Positions 23,982 through 32,866 of a DNA stretch of 64,000 bases are shown piece by piece. The DNA comes from Pseudomonas alkylphenolica (GTDB lineage: Bacteria > Pseudomonadota > Gammaproteobacteria > Pseudomonadales > Pseudomonadaceae): assembly GCF_000746525.1 (NCBI RefSeq), contig NZ_CP009048.1:2535501-2599500 (forward strand), given 5' to 3'. A program made the position numbers and the translations under genes. How positions within the stretch are numbered: position 1 is the stretch's first letter; each line of letters begins with the position of its first letter. The notes below the pieces were generated by a model. That model saw only the letters and a list, made by a program, of their open reading frames with translations. It was not told the origin of the DNA and searched no databases.

Positions 23982-25619
23982 ATGAAGCTCAGTCCTTTGG
24001 CAGGCAAACCGGCTCCAGCCTCCGTGCTGGTGGATATTCCGCGCCTGTTGACCGCCTACTATACCGGCCAGCCCGATGCCAGCATTGCCAGCCAGCGTGT
24101 CGCGTTCGGCACTTCCGGGCACCGCGGCAGCTCGCTGGACCTGAGCTTCAACGAAAATCATGTCCTGGCCATCAGCCAGGCGATCTGCCTGTACCGTCAG
24201 GCCAAGGGCATCGACGGTCCGCTGTTCGTTGGCGCCGATACCCATGCGCTGTCGACACCGGCTGCAGCCAGTGCCTTGCAGGTGCTGGCGGCCAATGGCG
24301 TTGAAGTCATGTTGTCCAAAGATGACGAGTACACGCCGACGCCGGCGGTGTCGCACGCCATCATTTGCTACAACCGTGGGCGCAGCAGCGGCCTGGCCGA
24401 TGGCATCGTCATCACGCCTTCGCATAACCCGCCGCAAAGCGGTGGCTTCAAGTACAACCCGCCCAATGGCGGCCCGGCCGACAGCGATGTGACCAAGTGG
24501 ATCGAAGCCAAAGCCAACGAGCTGCTGGCCGGCGGTCTCAAAGACATCAAATGCATGGATCACGAGCAGGCGCTGCAGGCCAGCACCACTCACCGCCATG
24601 ACTATGTGGCCAGCTATGTCGCCGACCTGGAAAACGTCATTGATTTTGACGTCATCCGCAGCGCTAACCTGCGTCTGGGCGTTGATCCGCTGGGTGGGGC
24701 GGGTGTGCGTTACTGGTCGGCGATTGCCGAGCATTACAAGCTGAATCTGGAAGTGGTCAACACCGAGGTCGACCCGACGTTCCGTTTCATGTCGGTCGAC
24801 TGGGATGGCCAGATCCGCATGGACCCGTCCTCACCCTACGCCATGCAGGGCCTGATTGGCCTGCGCGAGCGTTTCGACGTGGCCTTTGCCTGCGACCCGG
24901 ACCACGACCGTCACGGCATCGTCACCAAGAACGGCTTGCTGGCCCCGAACAACTACCTGGCCGTGGCCATCGATTACCTGTTCAAGCACCGTCCGCAGTG
25001 GCGTCAGGATGCTGCAGTCGGCAAGACCGTGGTCAGCAGTGGCCTGATCGACCGCGTCACGGCACGTCTGGGCCGCCGCTTGTATGAAGTGCCGGTAGGG
25101 TTCAAGTTCTTCGCTGATGGTCTGTTCGATGGCAGCCTGGGCTTTGGTGGTGAGGAAAGCGCCGGTGCTTCGTTCCTGCGCAAGGATGGCAGCGTCTGGA
25201 CGACTGACAAGGACGGCTTGATTCCGGCGCTGCTGGCGGCGGAGATCACCGCCCGTACCGGTCGTGACCCGAGCCAGGCTTATGCCGAGCTGACTGCTGA
25301 GCTGGGCGAACCCTTTGCCACTCGCGTTGAGGCCAAGGCCAATGCGCAGCAAAAGGCGCTGCTGAGCAAGCTGGCACCGGAGCAGGTCAAGTCGACCGAG
25401 CTTGCTGGTGAGCCGATCGAACAGATCCTCAGCCATGCCCCGGGTAACAACCAGGCCATTGGCGGTCTGAAGGTGATGACCGCCAACGGCTGGTTCGCCG
25501 CACGGCCGTCGGGTACCGAGGATATCTACAAGATCTACGCGGAAAGCTTTGTTAGCGAAGAGCACCTGCAACGCCTGGTGGCTGAAGCCCAGGCGCTAGT
25601 GGATGCTGCTATCGCTTGA
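23982..25619 (+). CDS. pgm: Phosphoglucomutase (alpha-D-glucose-phosphate specific)
   Basis: A 545-aa enzyme, the same length as E. coli Pgm. It interconverts glucose 1-phosphate and glucose 6-phosphate. The catalytic phosphoserine loop is [20 protein letters not shown], the metal-binding loop is DPDHDRHGI, the sugar loop is [10 protein letters not shown] and the phosphate loop is [18 protein letters not shown] 23982 is used; an in-frame TTG at 23970 is unlikely. A REP pair follows the stop. The gene stands alone, with sugar-nucleotide and glycogen or trehalose metabolism as its likely context. Confidence 0.95.
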   Translation: MKLSPLAGKPAPASVLVDIPRLLTAYYTGQPDASIASQRVAFGTSGHRGSSLDLSFNENHVLAISQAICLYRQAKGIDGPLFVGADTHALSTPAAASALQVLAANGVEVMLSKDDEYTPTPAVSHAIICYNRGRSSGLADGIVITPSHNPPQSGGFKYNPPNGGPADSDVTKWIEAKANELLAGGLKDIKCMDHEQALQASTTHRHDYVASYVADLENVIDFDVIRSANLRLGVDPLGGAGVRYWSAIAEHYKLNLEVVNTEVDPTFRFMSVDWDGQIRMDPSSPYAMQGLIGLRERFDVAFACDPDHDRHGIVTKNGLLAPNNYLAVAIDYLFKHRPQWRQDAAVGKTVVSSGLIDRVTARLGRRLYEVPVGFKFFADGLFDGSLGFGGEESAGASFLRKDGSVWTTDKDGLIPALLAAEITARTGRDPSQAYAELTAELGEPFATRVEAKANAQQKALLSKLAPEQVKSTELAGEPIEQILSHAPGNNQAIGGLKVMTANGWFAARPSGTEDIYKIYAESFVSEEHLQRLVAEAQALVDAAIA

Positions 25620-25632
25620 TGGCCTGAAATGC

Positions 25633-25698
25633 ATCGCGGGGCAAGCCCGCTCCCACAGGGTGAATCAACACCCTGTGGGAGCGGGCTTGCCCCGCGAT
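25633..25698. repeat. REP palindrome pair
   Basis: ATCGCGGGGCAAGCCCGCTC and its exact inverse, joined by CACAGGG...CCCTGTG, so the whole 66-base element is one long inverted repeat. It lies between the convergent pgm and pirin genes. Confidence 0.92.
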
Positions 25699-25709
25699 AA
25701 GGCCTAAAG

Positions 25710-26408
25710 CTATGCCACATCCACCAGCACGATCTCGCTGTCTTCCAGCGCCGTCACCCTGAGCACCTGCTCATCCTCAATGGCAACACCATCGCGCGCT
25801 TCGGCCCGCACACCATTCACCTCGATCAGCCCCTTGGCTGGCACCAGATAGCCACGCCGTCCGGCTTCAAAGCGATACTCAGCGCTTTCCCCTGCCTGCA
25901 GGGTTGCCGCCACCAGCCGCGCATCGGCGCGAATGCGCAGACTGTCCTCATCTCCTTCACGACCGCTGGCCAGGGTCACGAAGCCTTCGCCACGCTCGCC
26001 TTTCGGGAAGGGCCGGGAGCCCCACGAAGGCGCCTGTCCGACGCGCTCCGGCACGATCCAGATCTGGAAGATTCGCGTATCGACTTTTTCCAGGTTGTAT
26101 TCACTGTGGGTGATGCCGGTACCAGCACTCATCACCTGCACATCACCGGCCTCGGTGCGGCCCTTGTTGCCCAGGTTGTCCTGGTGGCTGATGGCACCTT
26201 CACGCACATAAGTGATGATTTCCATGTCGCGGTGCGGGTGCGGTGGGAAGCCGCTGCCTGCCGCAATCAGGTCGTCGTTCCAGACCCGCAGGTTGCCCCA
26301 GTGCATCCGCTGTGGGTCGTAGTACTCGGCAAAGGAAAAATGATGGTGGGCGTCGAACCAGCCATGGTTGGCATGGCCAAGGCTCTTGAAAGGGCGCAGT
26401 TGCAGCAT
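25710..26408 (-). CDS. Pirin-family bicupin
   Basis: A 232-aa protein starting MLQLRPFKSLG at 26408 behind AGGAGA. The N-terminal cupin holds the metal site (FPPHPHRDMEIITYV with His-His-Glu-type ligands and GTGITHSEYN). The C-terminal cupin is short and degenerate, as in YhhW-like pirins. Such proteins can act as quercetin-type dioxygenases or redox regulators; the role here is not known. It is followed by the REP pair and lies opposite the helicase gene at 26630. Confidence 0.87.
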   Translation of the reverse strand: MLQLRPFKSLGHANHGWFDAHHHFSFAEYYDPQRMHWGNLRVWNDDLIAAGSGFPPHPHRDMEIITYVREGAISHQDNLGNKGRTEAGDVQVMSAGTGITHSEYNLEKVDTRIFQIWIVPERVGQAPSWGSRPFPKGERGEGFVTLASGREGDEDSLRIRADARLVAATLQAGESAEYRFEAGRRGYLVPAKGLIEVNGVRAEARDGVAIEDEQVLRVTALEDSEIVLVDVA

Positions 26409-26629
26409 GATGGGCTCTCCTGGTGAGTCGGTTGATGGGAGAATCATCGCTGAATCTATGATCGAAAATAAGCGTAAATTTCGGCTGATTTCCATCGATT
26501 TGGTAGATGTATATAGTTGCGGTGCTTTATACGCTTCATCGTCTAATTCACTGATCTGCAAGCAATCAGCTGGTGATTTCTGCCGGATGGAGCGAACATG
26601 AGCGCAGGTTTTTTCTTGTTGGAGTCAGT

Positions 26630-29095
26630 GTGTCTGAAGAGCGTCCCAAGCTACCCCTGGAGTTGACTCCACCTGCGCAACTACCCTGGATCCGGCGCCT
26701 GGCGGCGCGTCTGCTGGGCCGGGGCTTGAGTCGTTTACAGGCCCAGCACCGCGATTCCTGGTTCCAGGGCCACGCCACTGGCCAGCGCACCGGGCACGCC
26801 GACGGTTTGCGCGAAGGCTACGAAGAAGGGCGGGTAGACGGCTATGAAGCCGGGCGCCAGGTGCTGGTGATCCGTGATACGCGTCCCGACGGCCATGGCG
26901 TGCCGGGGCAGGATGACCACCTGTTCGACGACTGGCGCCTGCCGTTGACGGCCGAGTTGAAGAAGCGCTTCAAGGCTGACGTCGCCCTGCGCCTGCCAGC
27001 GTATGCCCAGCCAAGCGCGGCGCAGTGGAAGATGATCTTCAGTGATACACCTTCTACCTGCGTGATTGCAGGTGCCGGGGCTGGCAAGTCGACGTCGCTG
27101 GTACTGCGCATCCTGTTGTTGCGTCATTACCTGGGCTACGAGCTGGACGCCATGACCGTGGTGACTTTCACCCGTGAGTCGCGCAAGGATTTCATTGCCC
27201 GTCTGGTGCAGGTCTTCGGCCTCTGGCAGCTTGAGCTGAGTCCCGCCCAGGCTCGTGAACTGGTGCGTACCTTCCACTCGCGCATCCTGCCGCTGGTGCG
27301 TAGCCTGCCGGGCTTCAACCAGGTGCGTGCGTTCGAGACCCTGGGCAGCGAGATGCCGGGGGGCAGCGAAGCCAATGCCGAGAGCAATCCGTTCGACCTG
27401 CGCATCAACGACGCCCAGCGCCAGCAACTCAACCTGTGCTACCGCGACCTGCTCAACAGCAGTCCGCGGTTTGCCGAGCTGATTGCCAGCCTGCGCCGCG
27501 AAGCCCTGCAGCTCAAGGCCCTGGACCGCGATCACCCGGATGTGCAAAAGCGCGTGGCCGTCACCCAGCTGTCCGCCAGCCGTGACGAAGAGCTGTGCGA
27601 CACCCTCGAAGACCTCTGGTTTTCTGCCGGCGCCTGGCCGATCAAGGGTATCGAGCCGAGCCGCGAGACAGTCGAGATCAACGGCAGCCGGTTCCACTTC
27701 CATGGCCATATCGCCGAGCTGGACGCCTGGGTCGTGCTCGGTTTCGATCCGGGTGAAAACCAGCAGTACAAGCGTCCCGGGGCCAAGCTTCCGGTCTGGG
27801 CGGAGTGGGTGATCAAACGCACCCTGTTTCAAGCTTTCTGCGATAAGCCTTTGATTTGGTTGGAAAACTATGCTGCAGCCAAGCGCCTGACATCCTCCCT
27901 GGCGGGTGATGCAGTGGCCGGGCCGGGCTTCGATTACAAGGTCAAGGGTGAGCTGTCGGCGGTGCCGCTGCTCGATGCCTTTGTCGGTGCCGCAGGCTTT
28001 ATCGAGAACCTTGGCCTTGAAGTAAACCAGGCGGTGGGCGCCATGAGCTTTCCCGCAGGCGACAGCGATGCGCAGTTCTTCGAAGCCCTGGGCCTGTACT
28101 GGAAGGCCCTGGAGGCGCACCTGCTCGCTCAGTCGCCACCGATCATGAGCTACAACCGCATGTTTGCCCTGTTCGGCGAGAACAACCCGGAGAACCTGCG
28201 CTTGCTGCCTGACCCGCTGTTGCGGCCACTGGCGCACCTGATGATTGACGAGTTCCAGGACGTCTCGCCGCAGATCGTCTCGTGGTTGCGGGCCTGCCTG
28301 CGCGAGATCCGCAGACGCGGCCCAAGCCTCAACGTCGGGCGGGTGGCCCAGCATTCCTCGCTGCTGTGTGTGGGGGACGACTGGCAGTCGATCTACGGCT
28401 GGCGTGGCAGTTCGCCGAAGTTCTTCATGGAGTTCAGCAAGGAGTTCGTGTCCCCAGGCAATACCCGGGTGATGCTTGCCGACAACTACCGTAGCCACCA
28501 ACACATCATCGACGCGGCCGAGCATATCGTGAAGTCGGCACCGGCGATTACCGGCAAGAAGGCCAGAGCCTGTGGCCCGGCGGCAGAGGATCCGCTGCCG
28601 GTCAAAGTGCTTGAACGTGACGAAGCGGCCTTGGCGCAAACGTTGATGGAACATTACCGACGTGGCGAATCGGTGATGATGTTGTTTCGAAAAAGTAGCG
28701 ATAAGTTATTGATATCTGAGCACATCAAGCCTTTGGTAAATCACGAGGCCGGGCTGCCAGCCAGCCAGCGCCGGTTCCGCCAACTGACCTATCACAGTGC
28801 CAAGGGACTGCAGGCAGACGCGGTGTTCATGCTCGGTGATTGCCAGCACCTGACCAGTTCGCCGTACAAGAACCAGGTGTACCGTCAGGCGGGGTTGGGG
28901 CGTGCGGGGGATCCTCTGGCGTTCGATAACGCCCAGAAGGATGAAGTGTTGCGTCTGGCTTATGTGGCCATCACGCGTGCGGCCAGGCATTGCTATTGGT
29001 ATGTGGAGAAGCCCACGGGTGAGGCGGCCAACTTGCCAAGGGCATCGAGCCAGGTGGATGGGCGCAAGGCGTTTTTCGAGGATGGTCGGGAGTGA
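26630..29095 (+). CDS. UvrD/Rep-like superfamily I DNA helicase
   Basis: An 821-aa protein if the GTG at 26630 (behind GGAG) is used; an in-frame start at 26573 is possible. Residues about 50-90 form a charged helical region with repeated DGLREGYEEGRVDGYEAGR. The helicase core starts with QWKMIFSDTPSTCVIAGAGA and GKST (motif I, about 148-155), then VVTFTRESRKDF (Ia), LMIDEFQDVSPQ (II), CVGDDWQSIYGWRGS (III), DNYRSHQ (IV), TYHSAKGLQADAVFML (V) and RLAYVAITRA (VI). A long insert lies between Ia and II. The family is widespread in Pseudomonas and presumed to act in DNA repair. Confidence 0.87.
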   Translation: MSEERPKLPLELTPPAQLPWIRRLAARLLGRGLSRLQAQHRDSWFQGHATGQRTGHADGLREGYEEGRVDGYEAGRQVLVIRDTRPDGHGVPGQDDHLFDDWRLPLTAELKKRFKADVALRLPAYAQPSAAQWKMIFSDTPSTCVIAGAGAGKSTSLVLRILLLRHYLGYELDAMTVVTFTRESRKDFIARLVQVFGLWQLELSPAQARELVRTFHSRILPLVRSLPGFNQVRAFETLGSEMPGGSEANAESNPFDLRINDAQRQQLNLCYRDLLNSSPRFAELIASLRREALQLKALDRDHPDVQKRVAVTQLSASRDEELCDTLEDLWFSAGAWPIKGIEPSRETVEINGSRFHFHGHIAELDAWVVLGFDPGENQQYKRPGAKLPVWAEWVIKRTLFQAFCDKPLIWLENYAAAKRLTSSLAGDAVAGPGFDYKVKGELSAVPLLDAFVGAAGFIENLGLEVNQAVGAMSFPAGDSDAQFFEALGLYWKALEAHLLAQSPPIMSYNRMFALFGENNPENLRLLPDPLLRPLAHLMIDEFQDVSPQIVSWLRACLREIRRRGPSLNVGRVAQHSSLLCVGDDWQSIYGWRGSSPKFFMEFSKEFVSPGNTRVMLADNYRSHQHIIDAAEHIVKSAPAITGKKARACGPAAEDPLPVKVLERDEAALAQTLMEHYRRGESVMMLFRKSSDKLLISEHIKPLVNHEAGLPASQRRFRQLTYHSAKGLQADAVFMLGDCQHLTSSPYKNQVYRQAGLGRAGDPLAFDNAQKDEVLRLAYVAITRAARHCYWYVEKPTGEAANLPRASSQVDGRKAFFEDGRE

Positions 29096-29097
29096 GA

Positions 29098-29164
29098 ATC
29101 GCGGGGCAAGCCCGCTCCCACAGGGGATTCAACTCCCCCTGTGGGAGCGGGCTTGCCCCGCGAT
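29098..29164. repeat. REP palindrome pair
   Basis: Inverted arms ATCGCGGGGCAAGCCCGCTC / GAGCGGGCTTGCCCCGCGAT joined by a CACAGGGG...CCCCTGTG stem. It begins three bases after the helicase stop and touches the stop of the small cytochrome-associated gene. Confidence 0.92.
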
Positions 29165-29376
29165 CAGGCTTTCAGCGCCGCATCCGGCTTGACCGCCGGC
29201 ACCGGCTTGCCGATTGCCTGTTCGACCCGCTGTGCGGCGGCCGGGTCATCGGCAAATGGCATCAGGCTGACCTGGTCGTCCACCTCGCGGCTATGGCCGC
29301 GCAGGCAGACGCTGGTGACCAGGTAGAAGAACACTACCCCGTTCAGGCAATACAGCGCATACAGCCACTCGTTCAT
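29164..29376 (-). CDS. Small membrane protein partnered with orphan CcoN
   Basis: A 70-aa protein, MNEWLYALYCLNGVVFFYLV at the start, so one transmembrane helix, then a polar tail. It starts 11 bases after the orphan ccoN stop, as the small gene PA4134 follows ccoN4 (PA4133) in P. aeruginosa. It may be a CcoM/CcoQ-like accessory of a cbb3 oxidase isoform; that role is inference. Confidence 0.65.
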   Translation of the reverse strand: MNEWLYALYCLNGVVFFYLVTSVCLRGHSREVDDQVSLMPFADDPAAAQRVEQAIGKPVPAVKPDAALKA

Positions 29377-29387
29377 GGGGGTTCTCC

Positions 29388-30815
29388 TCAGACCATCTGG
29401 GCGTTGGACAACGCCAGCTTTTCATCTGCCACACGCACCGTGCGCCAGGTGTTGTAAGCCATCAGCAGCATGCCCGTGAGGAACAGCACCCCACCGATGA
29501 AGCGCACCAGGAAGCCCGGATGGCTGGCCACCAGCGCCTCGACAAAGGAGTAGGTGAGGGTGCCGTCTTCGTTGGTGGCGCGCCACATCAGGCCCTGGGC
29601 GATACCGTTGACCCACATCGAGGCGATGTACAGCACGGTGCCGATGGTCGCCAGCCAGAAGTGCGCGTTGATCAGGCCGATGCTGTGCATCTGCTCGCGG
29701 CCGAAGACTTTCGGGATCATGTGATAGAGCGATCCGAAGGTGATCATCGCCACCCAGCCCAGGGCGCCGGCATGGACGTGGCCGATGGTCCAGTCGGTGT
29801 AGTGCGACAAGGCGTTGACGGTCTTGATCGCCATCATCGGACCTTCGAAGGTCGACATGCCGTAGAACGCCAGCGAGACCACCAGGAAGCGCAGGATCGG
29901 GTCGCTGCGCAGCTTATGCCAGGCGCCCGAGAGGGTCATCATGCCGTTGATCATGCCGCCCCAGCTTGGCGCCAGGAGGATCAGCGACATGGCCATGCCC
30001 AGCGATTGCGCCCAGTCGGGCAGGGCGGTGTAGTGCAGGTGGTGGGGACCTGCCCAGATGTACAGGGTGATCAGCGCCCAGAAGTGCACGATCGACAGGC
30101 GATAGGAGTACACCGGCCGGCCAACCTGCTTGGGCACGAAGTAATACATCATGCCGAGGAAGCCTGTGGTCAGGAAGAAGCCCACGGCGTTATGGCCGTA
30201 CCACCACTGAACCATCGCGTCGGTGGCGCCGGAATAGACCGGGTAGGACTTGAACCAGCTGACCGGAATCGACAGGTGATTGACCACGTGCAGCATGGCG
30301 ATCACCACGATGAAGGCACCGAAGAACCAGTTGCCGACATAGATGTGCTTGGCCTTGCGGCGCAACAGGGTGGCAAAGAACACGACGCCATAAGCGACCC
30401 AGACGATTGCCATCCACACTGCACCGGTGAACTCGATCTCGGCGTATTCCTTGGTGGTGGTCAGGCCCAGCGGCAGGCTGATCAGCATGATGACGATGGT
30501 CGCCTGCCAGCCCCAGAAGGTGAAGGCTGCCAGCTTGTCGCTGTACAGGCGCACCTGGCAGGTGCGCTGGACCGCGTAGTAACTGGCGGCAAATTGGGCG
30601 CTGCCGGCAAAACCGAAGATCACCAGGCTGGTGTGCAGGGGGCGCAAGCGACCGAAGCTGGTCCAGGGCAGTTCAAGATTGAGTTCCGGCCAGACCAGCT
30701 GCGAGGCGATCCATACGCCCATCGCCATGCCGACGATGCCCCAGAACACCGTCATGATGACGAATTGCCGGACCACCTTGTAGTTATAGGCCTGGGCCTG
30801 TTGATGTGTGCTCAT
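29388..30815 (-). CDS. ccoN4: Orphan cbb3-type cytochrome oxidase subunit I
   Basis: A 475-aa twelve-helix heme-copper subunit. Heme and copper ligands are visible: H in [34 protein letters not shown], the HH pair in [15 protein letters not shown], and [12 protein letters not shown]. No ccoO, ccoQ or ccoP follows, so it must borrow subunits from a complete cbb3 operon elsewhere. In P. aeruginosa the orphan CcoN4 does this and contributes to cyanide tolerance and phenazine-linked respiration. The assignment to CcoN4 rests on the same small downstream partner gene. No convincing ANR box was found in the leader. Confidence 0.87.
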   Translation of the reverse strand: MSTHQQAQAYNYKVVRQFVIMTVFWGIVGMAMGVWIASQLVWPELNLELPWTSFGRLRPLHTSLVIFGFAGSAQFAASYYAVQRTCQVRLYSDKLAAFTFWGWQATIVIMLISLPLGLTTTKEYAEIEFTGAVWMAIVWVAYGVVFFATLLRRKAKHIYVGNWFFGAFIVVIAMLHVVNHLSIPVSWFKSYPVYSGATDAMVQWWYGHNAVGFFLTTGFLGMMYYFVPKQVGRPVYSYRLSIVHFWALITLYIWAGPHHLHYTALPDWAQSLGMAMSLILLAPSWGGMINGMMTLSGAWHKLRSDPILRFLVVSLAFYGMSTFEGPMMAIKTVNALSHYTDWTIGHVHAGALGWVAMITFGSLYHMIPKVFGREQMHSIGLINAHFWLATIGTVLYIASMWVNGIAQGLMWRATNEDGTLTYSFVEALVASHPGFLVRFIGGVLFLTGMLLMAYNTWRTVRVADEKLALSNAQMV

Positions 30816-30844
30816 GGCTAGTTTCCACAGTTCCTGTAAGGCTC

Positions 30845-30866
30845 GTCCTGCCGAAAAGGGCAGGAC
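30845..30866 (-). promoter_or_regulatory. Leader hairpin of the orphan ccoN
   Basis: GTCCTGCC-GAAAAG-GGCAGGAC, a perfect 8-base stem, about 30 bases before the ccoN start. It has no T-run on the minus strand, so it is more likely an mRNA-stability or protein-binding element than a terminator. The rest of 30867-31103 shows no further feature. Confidence 0.45.
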
Positions 30867-31103
30867 ACCGGCGCAGACTGTAGGAACCTGCCGATATTCA
30901 AAACAGACTCAGAAACTGGGCATAACACCGGATCAGATAAAAGCCCCGTATTTACTGGGGATAATCCTCTCTGATATGTACAAGGTGCGACGATTTATCC
31001 CTGTTCTGTACGAAAATCCCCAGAATACCGTGGCTTTCTACCGCATACCTGTGCCAGTGGAATTACCTTGACATCACCTTCAGGGCGCCCTCAAAATTTC
31101 TAT

Positions 31104-31123
31104 AAACTTTGCGCGCAAAGTTT
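31104..31123. promoter_or_regulatory. 20-base perfect palindrome before the decarboxylase operon
   Basis: AAACTTTGCG followed by its exact inverse CGCAAAGTTT. It lies about 140 bases upstream of the PLP decarboxylase-carrier fusion gene and is the strongest inverted repeat in the gap between the two divergent transcripts, so it is a good operator candidate. No regulator gene is next to it. Confidence 0.5.
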
Positions 31124-31264
31124 TAAGCTTGACCGCAAGATCGTGTCAGTGATGCGCAATCAATAATGAAGCCAATCCGCCATCGAGCGTGTGCGACGGT
31201 GCTTACACGCCGGGGCCAGCACCGCCGCCAGAGCGGGACACTATAAGAACGATGGGAGCAACAG

Positions 31265-32866
31265 ATGAAGCTTTCCAAGGAACTCGTCATCCAGGCAAAA
31301 GCGACGTTCGGGACACCGACCTACCTCTACGATGAAGCGGTGCTGCGCAGCAGTTTCAACGAGTTGCGTGACGCATTGCCGGACTGCGTGGATATCTTCT
31401 ATGCGTTGAAGGTCAATCCCAACCTGTCCCTGGTAAAACTGATCCGGTCATACGGTGGTAACACTGAGGTCTGCTCGCTGGGCGAACTGGAAATTGCCCT
31501 GAAGGCAGGGGTGGCACCGCAGGACATTATTTTGCTAGGCCCCTACAAGAAGCCTGAAGAGCATCGCCGTGCCCTCGAAGTCGGGGTGTTCGCCATCGTC
31601 GTCGAATCGGAAAGCGAGTTGCGCAAGTTGTCTGCCCTGGCTGGGGAGCTGGGCTGCGACGCACCGGTTGCGATTCGCATCAATCCGAATTTCTCGGCTG
31701 CCGGCTCACCCTGGAAGATGGGCGGGCGACCTACTCACTTCGGTATCCAGGAAGACACCGCAGTGGCCAACTTCGCCGAGTACCTGGCGCTGCCCAACAT
31801 CAAGATCAAGGGTATTCACGTCTATAACGGCACCAAGATCCTTGATGCGCAATCGGTCTACGATAACGCCGCGTACATTCTCGGCTTGTTCCGCACCTTG
31901 TCTGAACGCCACAAACTGGACATGCGCATGGTCGATGTGGGTGGCGGCCTGGGTATCAAGTACTACGAAAACGAAACAGAGCTCGATACCACCCAGCTCA
32001 AACAGTTGCTTGCGCCGCTGTTCAATGATTTCCACCAGCAATTCCCGCGTACGCGCATCATCCTTGAGTCGGGGCGCTTCATTGCCGGCAAGTGCGGTGC
32101 CTTGCTGGTCACGGTCGACAATATCAAGGAAAACCACGGCAAGACCTTTGCCGTCACCGATGGTGGCACCAACTGCCATGGTGCGGCAGCGGGCAGTGGT
32201 CAGGTGCTCAAGCGCAACTTCCGCATCATCAAGGCCACCGGCAATAACGGTGCGCCGCTGCGCGAATACCATATCTCCGGACCGCTCTGTAGTCCCGATG
32301 ACCTGCTCGGGCGCGATGTGCGCCTGGAAACCCTGCACGAAGGCGATGTTCTGGCCGTGACCGCCTCAGGTGCGTATGGCCCTTCGGCCTCGCCGACCCT
32401 GTTCCACAGTCATGGTCACCCGGCCGAAGTGGTGGTCAGCAACAACCAGCTGTTTCTCGCCAGGGCTCGGCAGACGGCCGTGGACATTCGCGACAGTCAT
32501 GCCGATGTGCCGCTTGAAGCGATGCTCGGTACAGCCGCCGCAGCCGAACCTGCTGCTGAAATCCAGCTTGCTACCCAGCGTCAGCTCAGCGACATCCTGC
32601 GCGTGGTACTGAAGTTGCCGGAAGGCACGATCATCACGGCCGACTCTCACTTGCGTGATGACCTGGGGCTGGACTCATTGACCTCCATGGAGCTGCTGAT
32701 CAGCCTGGAGGACGATATCGAAGGCTTTTTCGTCAACCCGGACACCATTGTTCCGGGGCATTTCAATACCGTGGCGACCCTGGCCGGTTACATCGATGCT
32801 CATCGACAGACCCGCTCGGTGGGGCGCCCGCTGGGCGTTGTCGAGGTGCAGCATGAGCGTGCGTGA
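31265..32866 (+). CDS. Fold-type III PLP decarboxylase fused to an acyl/peptidyl carrier domain
   Basis: A 533-aa fusion. Residues 1-430 are a DapDC/ornithine-decarboxylase-type enzyme: K49 in FYALKVNPN binds PLP, with HVYNG at 185, DVGGGLGIKYY at 224-234, ESGRFIAGKCG at 268-278, and catalytic-site Cys342 in SGPLCSPDDLL. Residues about 455-515 are a carrier domain with the phosphopantetheine Ser471 in DDLGLDSLTSMELL. Exosortase-A loci encode a related decarboxylase and a separate carrier; here they are one chain. The next gene, an AMP ligase, overlaps it by 14 bases. The likely scheme is loading of an acid on the carrier and decarboxylation of an amino acid or its adduct. Confidence 0.8.
   Translation: MKLSKELVIQAKATFGTPTYLYDEAVLRSSFNELRDALPDCVDIFYALKVNPNLSLVKLIRSYGGNTEVCSLGELEIALKAGVAPQDIILLGPYKKPEEHRRALEVGVFAIVVESESELRKLSALAGELGCDAPVAIRINPNFSAAGSPWKMGGRPTHFGIQEDTAVANFAEYLALPNIKIKGIHVYNGTKILDAQSVYDNAAYILGLFRTLSERHKLDMRMVDVGGGLGIKYYENETELDTTQLKQLLAPLFNDFHQQFPRTRIILESGRFIAGKCGALLVTVDNIKENHGKTFAVTDGGTNCHGAAAGSGQVLKRNFRIIKATGNNGAPLREYHISGPLCSPDDLLGRDVRLETLHEGDVLAVTASGAYGPSASPTLFHSHGHPAEVVVSNNQLFLARARQTAVDIRDSHADVPLEAMLGTAAAAEPAAEIQLATQRQLSDILRVVLKLPEGTIITADSHLRDDLGLDSLTSMELLISLEDDIEGFFVNPDTIVPGHFNTVATLAGYIDAHRQTRSVGRPLGVVEVQHERA

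Noticed and set aside
26735..28654. A 639-aa open frame on the minus strand opposite the UvrD-like helicase
   Set aside because: It mirrors the codon pattern of a well-supported helicase and has no recognisable domain; such antisense frames are usual in high-GC genes.
30816..31103. An ANR/FNR box before the orphan ccoN
   Set aside because: No TTGAT-N4-ATCAA match was found; the nearest strings lack one half.
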